Below the pieces are notes generated by a model. That model was not told where the DNA came from, ran no database searches, and worked only from the letters and a program-made list of their open reading frames with translations. DNA of 64,000 bases from Stenotrophomonas pavanii. GTDB lineage: Bacteria; Pseudomonadota; Gammaproteobacteria; Xanthomonadales; Xanthomonadaceae. Below are positions 53,621 to 62,406 of this stretch, in pieces. Both the position numbers and the translations under genes were made by a program. The stretch lies in NCBI RefSeq assembly GCF_900101175.1, contig NZ_FNFQ01000008.1:165871-229870 (forward strand). The letters are read 5' to 3'. Every line of letters begins with the position of its first letter. Position 1 is the stretch's first letter.

Positions 53621-56284
53621 TCAGTACTTGAAGCGGAAGTTGAGGTAGTACTGGCGACCGTTGCTGTAGAACGAGGTCGGGATGGCCGCGGTCTGGTAGT
53701 ACTTGTAGGTCGGGTTGTTGAGGTTCAGGCCATCCAGGCTGATGCTCAGCCAATCGGTGGCCTTGAAGCTCAGCGATGCCGACAGCGTGCCGAAGTCATC
53801 CTGGTAGTACGGATTGGTACCGGACAGGCTGATCAGGAACGAGGAACGGCGGGTGTAGCTGACGCGGGCACCGAAGCGCTCGTTCTCGAAGTAGGCACCC
53901 ACGTTGTAGGTGTTCTTCGAGGTGCCCAGCAGGTTGTGCGAGCCATCCGACCAGGTATGCGAGGTGGTGCCGTTGGCATAGGTGTAGTTGGCATTGATGC
54001 CGAAGTACTCGCCGATCGGCTGCTCGTAGGCCACTTCCACGCCGGTGACCTTGCCGTCGGCATTGATCGGGGTGGAGATCTGGTAGGTCTCGAGCTGGTT
54101 GGTCAGTTCGCTGTACAGCTGGCGCGAGACCACGTCGAAGGCGATGTAGTCCTTCAGGTCCATGTGATACGCGCCCACCGACAGCAGGCCGCGCGGCATG
54201 AAGTACCACTCCAGGTTGGCGTCCAGGTTGGTGGACAGGGTCGGCTTGAGGTTCGGATTGCCGCCGCCGCCGGTGCGGTTCAGGTCCGAACCGTACGAGG
54301 AGGCACCCAGTGCCGAGTAGTCCGGCAGGGTCTGGGTCTGCGAGGCGGCGACGCGCAGCACCAGCGAGTCGTCCAGGTCGAACTTGATGTTGGCGCTGGG
54401 CAGCACACGGTTGCGCTTGTTCTGGAAGGCCAGGCGCTCCCACATGCCGAACAGGCTGCTGACATCGGCATCGGCGGCCTTGCTGACGGCGTTGTAGGTG
54501 TCGATGTCCTGCTTGATGTTGACGTAGCGCAGGCCGACGTTGCCGCTCCACCAGTCGCCGCGGAAGTTGGCCTGCACGTAGCCGGCGAAGTTCTTTTCCT
54601 TCACCTTCCATTCGGCGCCGTAGTTGTGGCGACCGGTCGGGCCATCATTGCCGGCCAGCCAGGTGGAGTTGTTGGTCACCGCGTCCTTCAGCGCGCCCGG
54701 CGTGAAGTACCAGAGGTTGCGCGGGAAGGTGCCGCCGATGTCACCGGCAAAGCCGCTGGGATAGTTGGCCGTCGCGCCGTTCTTCAGTGCGCTCCAGATG
54801 TCACCCGGCGTTGCGCCTTCCGGCGACAGTGCTTCGCGCTTGTGGTCGGCGAAACGCAGGCCGAAGTCGATCGAGCTCAGCACGCCGCCATCGTTGAAGT
54901 ACTGGTTGAAGTCGAGCGTGGCCCACTTCTCCTTGTCTTCGGCGGTGACCTGCTGGTTGCCCCAGGTGCCGAAGCTGGTCACGCCGTTGGGCGAGATGTC
55001 GCCGCCGACGTTCCAGTCGATCGGCGAGCCATTGCCGTGGGTGGCCCAGCTGGCGCCGCCGCCGTTGGCCAGGGTGACTTCGGCGATGTACTGGCGCGGC
55101 GTTTCGCCGGTGCCCTTGGTGCTGCCGGCCTGGAATTTTGCCGTCAGGCTGTCGTTGATCTGCCAGTCGGCATCGAAGGTGACATAGCTCGACTTGGCCT
55201 TCGACTCACGGTAGATCATGTCGTACACCGCGTAGTCGGTGCCCGGCACGCCCCGGTAGGTGGCATTGGTCAGCACGCCATCCTTGACCACATAGCCCGG
55301 ATCCGGCGCCTGCGACTTGGCGAAGCTGTTGCCGAACATCATGAAGTTGCGGTTGTAGTTGTTCGCCTTCAGCTCGGAGCTGAAACCATTCAGCCCGAGG
55401 GTGAGGCTGTCACTCGGCTTGAACTGCAGCGAGACCAGGCCGCCCTTGCGCTCGCGGGTCTGTTCGAACAGGGTCGAACCCAGCAGGCCCGGAACGTTGA
55501 CGCCGATCAGGTCCGGATTGGTCCTGGCGACCGGATCGTTTGCGCCGATCTTGAAGAAGCCGCCCGGGATTTCCTGCGCTTCACGGCGCAGTTCGCGCTT
55601 CTGGCTGAAGCCCTGCACCATCACGCCGAAGGTGCCTTCGTCGTTCTTGTAGTTGAACAGCGCCGAATACTGCGGGTCGTTCGACTTGGCCTGGTCCGAG
55701 CGCACCAGGCCGATCGAGCCTTCCGCGGTGAACGGCTTGGAGAACTCCAGCGGCTTGCGCGTGATGATGTTGACGGTGCCGGTGGTGCCACCGTCCTGCA
55801 GCTTGGCCTGCGAGGACTTGTTCACTTCCACCGAGCTGACCAGTTCGGACGGCAGCAGCGAGTAGCTGACGCTGCGGCCGACGTTGTTGCCCTGGCTGAG
55901 CACGAACCAGTCGGCCGAACCGACGGTGTGGCCGTTGATCAGGGTCTGGGTCAGGCTCGGGCTGGTGCCGCGCAGGCTGACACGGTCGGCTTCGTCGAAG
56001 CCGCCTTCATCGGCGCTGGACGAGCTGATGTTGACGCCCGGCAGGCGCTGCAGGGTGTCGGCAACGTTGTGCGCCGGCAGCTTGCCCACGTCTTCGGCGG
56101 TGACCACTTCCACGCGCGCATTGGCTTCGCGCTTGGTGTCCAGCGATTTTTCCATCGAGCCACGGATGCCGGTAACGGTCACGGTGTCCAGGTCGGTGGC
56201 GGTCGGGGCAGCCTGCTGCGCGTGCGCACTGAAGGCGATGCAGCTGACGATGGCGGCCGAAAGCAGGGTCTTGCGGGTGTTCAT
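53621..56284 (-). CDS. TonB-dependent receptor, chito-oligosaccharide type
   Basis: An 887-aa outer-membrane receptor from ATG 56284 (MNTRKTLLSAAIVSCIAFSA) with GAGGAGA upstream. Signal peptide, TonB box DTVTVTG at residues 33-39, plug domain (AHNVADTLQRLPGVNISSSS, VSLRGTSPSLTQTLINGHTV), then a 22-strand barrel ending in aromatic YYLNFRFKY. The form without an STN domain is typical of carbohydrate transporters of xanthomonads (CUT loci). Its neighbours point to GlcNAc or chito-oligosaccharide import. Confidence 0.92.
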   Translation of the reverse strand: MNTRKTLLSAAIVSCIAFSAHAQQAAPTATDLDTVTVTGIRGSMEKSLDTKREANARVEVVTAEDVGKLPAHNVADTLQRLPGVNISSSSADEGGFDEADRVSLRGTSPSLTQTLINGHTVGSADWFVLSQGNNVGRSVSYSLLPSELVSSVEVNKSSQAKLQDGGTTGTVNIITRKPLEFSKPFTAEGSIGLVRSDQAKSNDPQYSALFNYKNDEGTFGVMVQGFSQKRELRREAQEIPGGFFKIGANDPVARTNPDLIGVNVPGLLGSTLFEQTRERKGGLVSLQFKPSDSLTLGLNGFSSELKANNYNRNFMMFGNSFAKSQAPDPGYVVKDGVLTNATYRGVPGTDYAVYDMIYRESKAKSSYVTFDADWQINDSLTAKFQAGSTKGTGETPRQYIAEVTLANGGGASWATHGNGSPIDWNVGGDISPNGVTSFGTWGNQQVTAEDKEKWATLDFNQYFNDGGVLSSIDFGLRFADHKREALSPEGATPGDIWSALKNGATANYPSGFAGDIGGTFPRNLWYFTPGALKDAVTNNSTWLAGNDGPTGRHNYGAEWKVKEKNFAGYVQANFRGDWWSGNVGLRYVNIKQDIDTYNAVSKAADADVSSLFGMWERLAFQNKRNRVLPSANIKFDLDDSLVLRVAASQTQTLPDYSALGASSYGSDLNRTGGGGNPNLKPTLSTNLDANLEWYFMPRGLLSVGAYHMDLKDYIAFDVVSRQLYSELTNQLETYQISTPINADGKVTGVEVAYEQPIGEYFGINANYTYANGTTSHTWSDGSHNLLGTSKNTYNVGAYFENERFGARVSYTRRSSFLISLSGTNPYYQDDFGTLSASLSFKATDWLSISLDGLNLNNPTYKYYQTAAIPTSFYSNGRQYYLNFRFKY

Positions 56285-56432
56285 GATGTCTCTCCTCATC
56301 ACTCGATTGGATGCCGGCGGCGGTGTTCGATAACGGTTGCGATGACATGCGCGGGGCGGCGGCGAAGTCCCGTGCGTTGCGTTGGCGTGCCACGTACTGC
56401 GTGCTGCGATTGCGTTGAAGCCTGTTGCGGTG

Positions 56433-57449
56433 TCAGGCCGCGGACTGCTGCAGGTACCAGCTGGCCGCGCCGACCACGCCCAGCTGGCCGTGCTCGACGA
56501 CCTTCACCGGAATGCGTGCCAGCGCTTCGCCCATCGGTCCCTTCTGCAGATAGCGCTCGACGAACGTGCTGGCATGCAGGTATTCGCGGATCTGCGGCAG
56601 GATGCCGCCGGCCAGGTAGACGCCCCCATGCGCGCCGTAGAACAGCGCCATGTCACCGATGGTGCTGCCGAGCAGGCCGCAGAACACATCCAGCGCCTGG
56701 CGCGCGCGTGCATCGGTATCGGCCATGGCCGCAGCGGTGACCGCATCGGGGCTGGCCAGCGTCGGCGCCTGCCCCTGCAGCGCGCAGACCGCGCGGTACA
56801 GGTTCATCAGGCCCGGGCCGGAGATCGCATGCTCGATCGACACATGGGCGCGATCACGCTGCATGTGGCGGACGATGGCCATTTCCAGTTCGGTGCTGGC
56901 CGCCAGGGTCGGCTGGCCGGCTTCGGTGGGCAGCACCACCGGGCCGTGCGCGGTGGGGATCCACAGCGCGGCGCCCAGGCCGGTGCCGGGGCCGACCACC
57001 AGGGTCGGGCCACGCGCGGCGGTGTCCGGGCCGCACAGGTGCAGCACGCCGCTGGCGTCGACCTGCGCGGCAGCGTAGGCCACCGCCTCGAAGTCGTTGA
57101 CGATGTAGACCCGCTGCAGGCCCACATCGGCTTCCACCTGGCGCGCCGACAGCGGCCACGGCAGGTTGGCGGTGATCACGGTGCCGTCCTCGCGGGCGTA
57201 GCCGGCGCTGGCGACCACGCAGTGCGTGGGGCGCGGGCCTTCGCCCAGGAAGTCGGACAGGATCGCGCTGAGACCGGCGTGGTCGGCGTTGCGGTACTTG
57301 CGGTATTCCAGCACCTGCACCGGATGGGCGGCATCGCCGCTGGCCTGGACCCGGGCCACGCGCACATGGGTGCCACCGACGTCGGCGGCCAGGAACGAGG
57401 GCGCGACGCGGGACAGGACATGGGCCGGGGCGGGGTGGCTGGCGGTCAC
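56433..57449 (-). CDS. Glucokinase-family sugar kinase (NagK-II/Glk type)
   Basis: A 338-aa kinase from GTG 57449, with CAGGAG as ribosome site; a longer frame to 57581 covers the promoter region. Motifs of the Glk family are phosphate-binding LAADVGGTHVRVARV, catalytic Asp in YIVNDFEAVAYA, ATP site VVGPGTGLGAAL, and GGVYLAGGILPQIREYL. In xanthomonad GlcNAc loci such Glk-like proteins serve as GlcNAc kinases. That role fits here, since nagA and nagB require GlcNAc-6-phosphate and no PTS gene is present; glucose phosphorylation is the alternative. Confidence 0.88.
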   Translation of the reverse strand: MTASHPAPAHVLSRVAPSFLAADVGGTHVRVARVQASGDAAHPVQVLEYRKYRNADHAGLSAILSDFLGEGPRPTHCVVASAGYAREDGTVITANLPWPLSARQVEADVGLQRVYIVNDFEAVAYAAAQVDASGVLHLCGPDTAARGPTLVVGPGTGLGAALWIPTAHGPVVLPTEAGQPTLAASTELEMAIVRHMQRDRAHVSIEHAISGPGLMNLYRAVCALQGQAPTLASPDAVTAAAMADTDARARQALDVFCGLLGSTIGDMALFYGAHGGVYLAGGILPQIREYLHASTFVERYLQKGPMGEALARIPVKVVEHGQLGVVGAASWYLQQSAA

Positions 57450-57521
57450 GCGGGCTCCTGCTGCAGGTGGGGCCGGCCCCGGGATCGGGAGCGGCGATTG
57501 GGCCGGAGTCTGTAACCGCGC

Positions 57522-57535
57522 TGACAACGATGTCA
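57522..57535. promoter_or_regulatory. Candidate NagR box upstream of the kinase gene
   Basis: TGACAACGATGTCA, matching palindrome TGACAnCGnTGTCA. It lies 73 bp upstream of the kinase GTG on minus. It shares its core with the site at 57759-57772. Confidence 0.6.
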
Positions 57536-57584
57536 ACGAGTTCGTGACACTTTCGTTGCTGCGCCGCAACGAATGCGCCACGTG

Positions 57585-57596
57585 GTAAACGTTTAC
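57585..57596. promoter_or_regulatory. LacI-type palindrome GTAAACGTTTAC
   Basis: A perfect 12-bp palindrome with central CG in the middle of the divergent kinase-nagP region, of the kind bound by LacI/GalR regulators. Its sequence differs from the TGACAnCG sites, so it may serve another LacI-family protein. The rest of the 376-bp gap holds no gene. Confidence 0.5.
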
Positions 57597-57758
57597 ATGG
57601 CGTGAACGCGGGATTCACGCGGGAACCGTTGTGCCATGGGGCTCAAGCTGCCCAGCGCATTCAGCGTGATGCACGGTCACTGCGTTGCGCAGTGCAACAT
57701 GGCGCGCAGGGGGCGTCGGATGGAAGTTGACAAACCGCCGTTGTCCATCGAAAGAATG

Positions 57759-57772
57759 TGACAACGTTGTTC
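57759..57772. promoter_or_regulatory. Candidate NagR box at the nagP promoter
   Basis: TGACAACGTTGTTC, with perfect inner palindrome ACAACGTTGT, 54 bp before the nagP start. A TTGACA at 57727-57732 and an AAGAAT at 57752-57757 could be -35 and -10, placing the box over the start point. Confidence 0.6.
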
Positions 57773-57825
57773 CCAGCCACTCTCCGACGCCGCGTTCTGC
57801 GGCCGTCGCCGCAGGAGCCCTCCTG

Positions 57826-59115
57826 ATGTCCGCCGTCCCCGCTGCAAGCGCGCGCCCGAACGTGGCCACCTCCATCGCCATCGTCGGCGTGCTGTTCTTC
57901 CTGATCGGCTTCTTCACCTGGCTCAACGGTCCGCTGATCACCTTCGTCAAGCTGGCCTTCGAACTCAGCGAGGTCGGCGCCTTCCTGGTGCTGATGGTGT
58001 TCTACCTGTCCTACTTCTTCTTGGCCCTGCCAGCGTCGTGGATCCTGCGCCGTACCGGCATGAAGAAGGGCCTGAGCCTGAGCCTGCTGGTGATGGCCGG
58101 GGGGGCCGCCCTGTTCGGCGAATTCGCCACCCAGCGCTGGTACCCGGGCGCGCTCGGCGGCCTGTTCGTGATCGGCAGCGGCCTGGCCCTGCTGCAGACC
58201 GCGATCAACCCCTACATTTCCATCCTCGGCCCGATCGAGACCGCAGCGCGCCGCATCGCGCTGATGGGCATCTGCAACAAGATCGCCGGCATGCTCGCCC
58301 CGGTGCTGATCGGCACGCTGGTGCTGCATGGCATCGGCGACCTTGATGCGCAGGTGCAGGCGGCTGATGCGGTCACCAAGGCCGCGCTGCTGAACGAGTT
58401 CGCTGCCAAGATCCACACCCCGTACCTGGCGATGGCCGCGCTGCTGGTGGTGCTGGCGGTGGCCGTGCTGTTCTCGCCGCTGCCGGAAATCAAGTCGTCC
58501 GAAGCCAATGCCACGCCGGTCGCCGCCGGTGCCGCCGAACGGCGCAGCATCTTCCAGTTCCCGCACCTGTGGCTGGGCGTGTTGTGCCTGTTCGTCTACG
58601 TGGGCGTGGAGGTGATGGCCGGTGATGCGATCGGTACCTACGGCCATGGTTTCGACCTGCCGCTGGACCAGACCAAGATGTTCACCTCGCTGACCCTGGG
58701 CGCGATGCTGGTCGGCTATGTCGTCGGCCTGCTGCTGATCCCCAACGTGGTGTCGCAGTCGCGCTACCTGACCTTCTCGGCCGTGCTGGGTGTGGTGTTC
58801 TGCCTCGGCGCCTGGGCCACCCACGGCTACGTCTCGGTGGCCTTCGTGGCCCTGCTGGGCTTCGCCAACGCCATGATGTGGCCGGCGATCTTCCCGCTGG
58901 CGATCCGCGGCCTGGGCCGTTTCACCGAGACCGGCTCGGCGCTGCTGGTGATGGGCATTGCCGGCGGCGCGATCATTCCGCAGCTGTTCGCCGTGCTCAA
59001 GCAGCACATCGACTTCCAGCTGGTGTTCGTGCTGCTGATGGTGCCGTGCTACCTGTACATCCTGTTCTACTCGGTGATCGGCCATCGCGCCGGCCTGCCG
59101 CAGGACAAGGCCTGA
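57826..59115 (+). CDS. nagP: GlcNAc MFS transporter NagP
   Basis: A 429-aa inner-membrane permease of the FHS (fucose/galactose/GlcNAc:H+ symporter) family. Start ATG 57826 (MSAVPAASARPNVATSIAIV) with AGGAG 13 bp before it. Twelve hydrophobic helices. Family landmarks are FFLIGFFTWLNGPLITFVKLAFELS, YPGALGGLFVIGSGLALLQ, and IGHRAGLPQ at the end. nagP followed by nagR, nagB-II, nagA and nagX is the gene set known for GlcNAc catabolism in Xanthomonas and Shewanella. Confidence 0.93.
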   Translation: MSAVPAASARPNVATSIAIVGVLFFLIGFFTWLNGPLITFVKLAFELSEVGAFLVLMVFYLSYFFLALPASWILRRTGMKKGLSLSLLVMAGGAALFGEFATQRWYPGALGGLFVIGSGLALLQTAINPYISILGPIETAARRIALMGICNKIAGMLAPVLIGTLVLHGIGDLDAQVQAADAVTKAALLNEFAAKIHTPYLAMAALLVVLAVAVLFSPLPEIKSSEANATPVAAGAAERRSIFQFPHLWLGVLCLFVYVGVEVMAGDAIGTYGHGFDLPLDQTKMFTSLTLGAMLVGYVVGLLLIPNVVSQSRYLTFSAVLGVVFCLGAWATHGYVSVAFVALLGFANAMMWPAIFPLAIRGLGRFTETGSALLVMGIAGGAIIPQLFAVLKQHIDFQLVFVLLMVPCYLYILFYSVIGHRAGLPQDKA

Positions 59116-59154
59116 TCGGCGATGATGGACGGCAGCCAACCCCAGGGAAAACCC

Positions 59155-60222
59155 ATGCGCAGAGCGACCATCAAGGACGTTGCGGAGAAGGCCAAGGTCT
59201 CGCTGAAGACGGTCTCGCGGGTGATCAACAACGAACCTTCGGTGATGCAGGCCACCCGTGCGCGGGTACTGCGTGCCATCGCCGAACTCGATTACGAGCC
59301 CGATCCGTCCGCACGCAACCTGCGCAGCGGCACCACCTTCGTGATCGGGCTGGTCTACGACAACCCGAACCCGTACCACATCATCGGCGTGCAGAACGGT
59401 GTGCTGGCCGCGTGCCGCGAGACCGGCTTCGGCCTGCAGATCCATCCTTGCGATTCCAGCTCGCCGCTGCTGGCCGATGAGCTGGCCGACTGGGTACAGC
59501 GCTCGCGCCTGGCCGGGCTGGTGCTGACCGCACCGATGTCCGAGCGCCGCGACCTGGTCCAGGCGCTGACCGCGCGTGGCATCAAGCTGGTGCGCATCAT
59601 CGCCGCCACCGAAGACCCCGCCGACGGTGCCTGCGTGTTCGTCGACGACCGCGAGGCCGCTTACGAGATCACCGAACACCTGATCCAGCTGGGCCACCAG
59701 CGCATCGGCTTCCTGTGGGGGGGCAGTTCGCATCGCTCTTCGGGCGAACGCTATGCCGGTTACGAAGCCGCGCTGAAGGACTACGGCATGACCGTGGACA
59801 AGCACCTGGTGGTGCAGGGCGATTACACCTTCGACGACGGCTTCCGGGGTGCGCGCCGCCTGCTGGCGCTGCGCGAGCCGCCCACCGCCATCTTCGGTTC
59901 CAACGACGAAATCGCCGCCGGCGTGCTGGCCGCTGCCAAGTCGGCCGGCATGAACGTGCCCTACGACCTGTCCATCGCCGGGTTCGAGGACAGCCCGTTC
60001 TCGCGCCAGTCGTGGCCGCCGCTGACCACCGCCAAGCAGGCCACCGAGGACATCGCCCGCCACGCCGCGCGCCTGCTGATCGCGCAGCTGCGCAGCGATG
60101 CCTACGACGATGCGCCGGCGCCGCTGCACAACCAGGGCTTCGTGCCGCAGCTGGTGGTGCGCGGCTCGACCGCGCCGATGCGCCCGGCCGGCGCACGCCC
60201 CCTTCCTTCCGATCCTGCCTGA
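59155..60222 (+). CDS. nagR: LacI-family repressor NagR
   Basis: A 355-aa regulator from ATG 59155 (MRRATIKDVAEKAKVSLKTV), with AGGGA ahead; an in-frame ATG at 59122 has no ribosome site. Helix-turn-helix TIKDVAEKAKVSLKTVSRVI at residues 5-24 and hinge helix ARNLRSGTT, followed by a periplasmic-binding-protein-like effector domain (LVYDNPNPYHIIGVQNGVL ... GFEDSPFSRQSWPPLTT). It presumably senses GlcNAc-6-phosphate or GlcN-6-phosphate and releases the nag promoters. It starts 39 bp after nagP. Confidence 0.92.
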   Translation: MRRATIKDVAEKAKVSLKTVSRVINNEPSVMQATRARVLRAIAELDYEPDPSARNLRSGTTFVIGLVYDNPNPYHIIGVQNGVLAACRETGFGLQIHPCDSSSPLLADELADWVQRSRLAGLVLTAPMSERRDLVQALTARGIKLVRIIAATEDPADGACVFVDDREAAYEITEHLIQLGHQRIGFLWGGSSHRSSGERYAGYEAALKDYGMTVDKHLVVQGDYTFDDGFRGARRLLALREPPTAIFGSNDEIAAGVLAAAKSAGMNVPYDLSIAGFEDSPFSRQSWPPLTTAKQATEDIARHAARLLIAQLRSDAYDDAPAPLHNQGFVPQLVVRGSTAPMRPAGARPLPSDPA

Positions 60223-60229
60223 GCCCGCC

Positions 60230-61258
60230 ATGTCGCTGTCAGACCCCACGTCCACCCTGATGTTCGCCGAGGCCGCCGAAGCGGCCGACGTGGTTGCCCG
60301 CCAGTTCTCGCGCAACCACGCCACCCTGGAAACGCTGGCTGCCAGCCTGCGCGCCGCGCCGCCGCCGTTCGTGGTCACCTGTGCACGTGGCAGCTCCGAC
60401 CACGCCGCTACCTACGGCAAATACCTGCTGGAGACCCAGCTGGGCCTGGTGGTCGCGTCGGCCTCGCCGTCGGTGGGTTCGGTCTACGCCGCGCCGCTGC
60501 AGCTGCGCGGTGCGTTGTTCATCGTCATTTCGCAGTCGGGCAAGAGCCCGGACCTGCTGCGCAACGCCGAGGCGGCCAAGGCCGCTGGCGCGCGCGTGAT
60601 CGCGCTGGTCAACGTCGAGGATTCACCGCTGGCGCAGCTGGCCGACACGGTCATCCCGCTGCACGCGGGGGCTGAAAAGAGCGTGGCGGCGACCAAGAGC
60701 TACCTGGCCTCGCTGGCCGCGTTGCTGCAGCTGGCCGCGTACTGGAAGCAGGACAGCAGCCTGCGTGCAGCGCTGGACCTGCTGCCCGATGCGCTGCGTG
60801 AGGCCTGGCAGTGCGACTGGAGCGCGGTGACCGAGGGCCTGGTCGACGCCACCAACCTGTTCGTGCTCGGCCGTGGCCTGGGCCTGGGTGCAGCGCAGGA
60901 AGCCGCGCTGAAGTTCAAGGAAACCTGCAGCCTGCACGCCGAGGCCTACAGCTCGGCCGAGGTCAAGCACGGCCCGATGGCGCTGGTCGACCGCGGCTTC
61001 CCGGTGCTGGCCTTCGCCCAGCCGGACGAAACCGGCGCCGGTACCCGTGCGGTGGTCGATGAGTTCACCGCACGCGGCGCGCAGGTGTGGCTGGCCGGTG
61101 CCGGTGGCAACCTGCCGGTGGCCGCCGCACCGCATCCGCTGTGCGCACCGCTGCTGACCGTGCAGAGCTTCTACCGCGCGATCAACGCGCTGGCACTGCG
61201 CCGTGGCTTCAACCCGGACCTGCCGCCGCATCTGAACAAGGTCACGGAGACGGTGTGA
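60230..61258 (+). CDS. nagB: Glucosamine-6-phosphate deaminase, SIS type (NagB-II)
   Basis: A 342-aa protein made of two SIS domains, related to the isomerase half of GlmS and unrelated to E. coli NagB. First SIS: CARGSSDHAATYGKYLLE and VISQSGKSPDLL; second: VLGRGLGLGAAQEAALKFKE, AYSSAEVKHGPMALV. The C-terminal ALRRGFNPDLPPHLNKVTETV end matches GlmS-type enzymes. It converts GlcN-6-P to fructose-6-P and ammonia. It begins 7 bp after nagR; its stop overlaps nagA by one base (TGATG). Confidence 0.93.
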   Translation: MSLSDPTSTLMFAEAAEAADVVARQFSRNHATLETLAASLRAAPPPFVVTCARGSSDHAATYGKYLLETQLGLVVASASPSVGSVYAAPLQLRGALFIVISQSGKSPDLLRNAEAAKAAGARVIALVNVEDSPLAQLADTVIPLHAGAEKSVAATKSYLASLAALLQLAAYWKQDSSLRAALDLLPDALREAWQCDWSAVTEGLVDATNLFVLGRGLGLGAAQEAALKFKETCSLHAEAYSSAEVKHGPMALVDRGFPVLAFAQPDETGAGTRAVVDEFTARGAQVWLAGAGGNLPVAAAPHPLCAPLLTVQSFYRAINALALRRGFNPDLPPHLNKVTETV

Positions 61259-62406
61259 TGGCAACCGTGCTGCGCAACGCCCGCATCCTGGCAGGCGATG
61301 AGTTCCGCGACGACTTGGCGGTGGTGATCGAAGACGGCCGCATCAGCGCGCTGCTGCCCGATGCCGCGCCGCAGCTCGGCCACGCGGCCGAACAGGTGGA
61401 CCTGGGCGGCGGCTGGCTGCTGCCCGGCTTCATCGACGTGCAGGTCAATGGTGGCGGCGGCGCGCTGTTCAACAACACGCCGGACGTCGCGGCGCTGCGC
61501 ACCATCGCGCAGGCCCATCGCCGTTTCGGTACCACCGCGATGCTGCCCACGCTGATCAGCGATGACGTGGCGGTGATGCGCGAAGCCATCGGTGCGATGC
61601 GCGAGGCCATCGCGCAGGGCGTGCCGGGGGTGATCGGCATCCACCTGGAAGGCCCGTACATCGCGCCGGCGCGCAAGGGCACGCACGATGCCAGCAAGTT
61701 CCGCGTGCCGGATGAAGAAGAGATCGCACTGGCCGCGTCGCTGGACAACGGCGTGACCCTGCTCACGCTGGCGCCGGAGCGCGTGCCGCTGGAGACCATC
61801 CGTGCACTGGTCGAGCGGGGCGTGATCGTTGCCGCCGGCCACACCGCAGGCACCTACGAAGAGATCCGCGCCGGCCTGGATGCGGGCGTGCGCGGTTTCA
61901 CCCACCTGTACAACGCGATGTCGCCACTGCAGGGCCGCGAGCCCGGCGCAGTGGGCGCTGCGCTGGAAGACCGCGACAGCTGGATCGGCATCATCGTCGA
62001 TGGCGTGCATGTGCACCCGGCCAGCCTGCGCGTGGCACTGGCGGCCAAGCCGCGTGGTCGCCTGCTGCTGGTAACCGATGCGATGCCGCCGGTCGGTGCC
62101 GACGATCCCAGTTACGTGCTGTATGGCGAAACCATCACCGCCATCGATGGCGTGGTGCGCAATGCCGCCGGTTCGCTGGCCGGTTCTGCGCTGGACATGG
62201 CCACCGCCGTGCGCAATACCGTGCAGCTGCTCGGCCAACCGTTGGCCGAAGCCGCACGCATGGCGTCGACCTATCCGGCGCAGTTCCTCAACGTCGACGA
62301 CCGCCTGGGCCATATCGCCGAGGGCTACCAGGCCGACCTGGTGCTGCTGGACGACGACCTGCAGGTGCGTGGTACCTGGATTGCCGGACAGTACGAGGCC
62401 GCCTGA
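61258..62406 (+). CDS. nagA: N-acetylglucosamine-6-phosphate deacetylase NagA
   Basis: A 382-aa amidohydrolase. Metal and substrate motifs: PGFIDVQVNGGGG, metal Glu in GIHLEGPYIAPARKGTH, metal His in VAAGHTAGTYEE and FTHLYNAMSPLQGREPG, catalytic Asp in LLVTDAMPPVG. It removes acetate from GlcNAc-6-P. The start at 61258 overlaps the nagB stop; the longer upstream frame is out of phase with nagB and not coding. The stop overlaps the nagX start (TGATG). Confidence 0.95.
   Translation: MATVLRNARILAGDEFRDDLAVVIEDGRISALLPDAAPQLGHAAEQVDLGGGWLLPGFIDVQVNGGGGALFNNTPDVAALRTIAQAHRRFGTTAMLPTLISDDVAVMREAIGAMREAIAQGVPGVIGIHLEGPYIAPARKGTHDASKFRVPDEEEIALAASLDNGVTLLTLAPERVPLETIRALVERGVIVAAGHTAGTYEEIRAGLDAGVRGFTHLYNAMSPLQGREPGAVGAALEDRDSWIGIIVDGVHVHPASLRVALAAKPRGRLLLVTDAMPPVGADDPSYVLYGETITAIDGVVRNAAGSLAGSALDMATAVRNTVQLLGQPLAEAARMASTYPAQFLNVDDRLGHIAEGYQADLVLLDDDLQVRGTWIAGQYEAA

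Noticed and set aside
51068..56740. Plus-strand frames of 827 and 1051 codons opposite the GH20 and TonB receptor genes
   Set aside because: Antisense shadows lacking signal, motif or start support.
57661..60378. A 905-codon minus-strand frame across nagP and nagR
   Set aside because: Same artefact: His/Gln/Arg-rich translation opposite well-supported genes.
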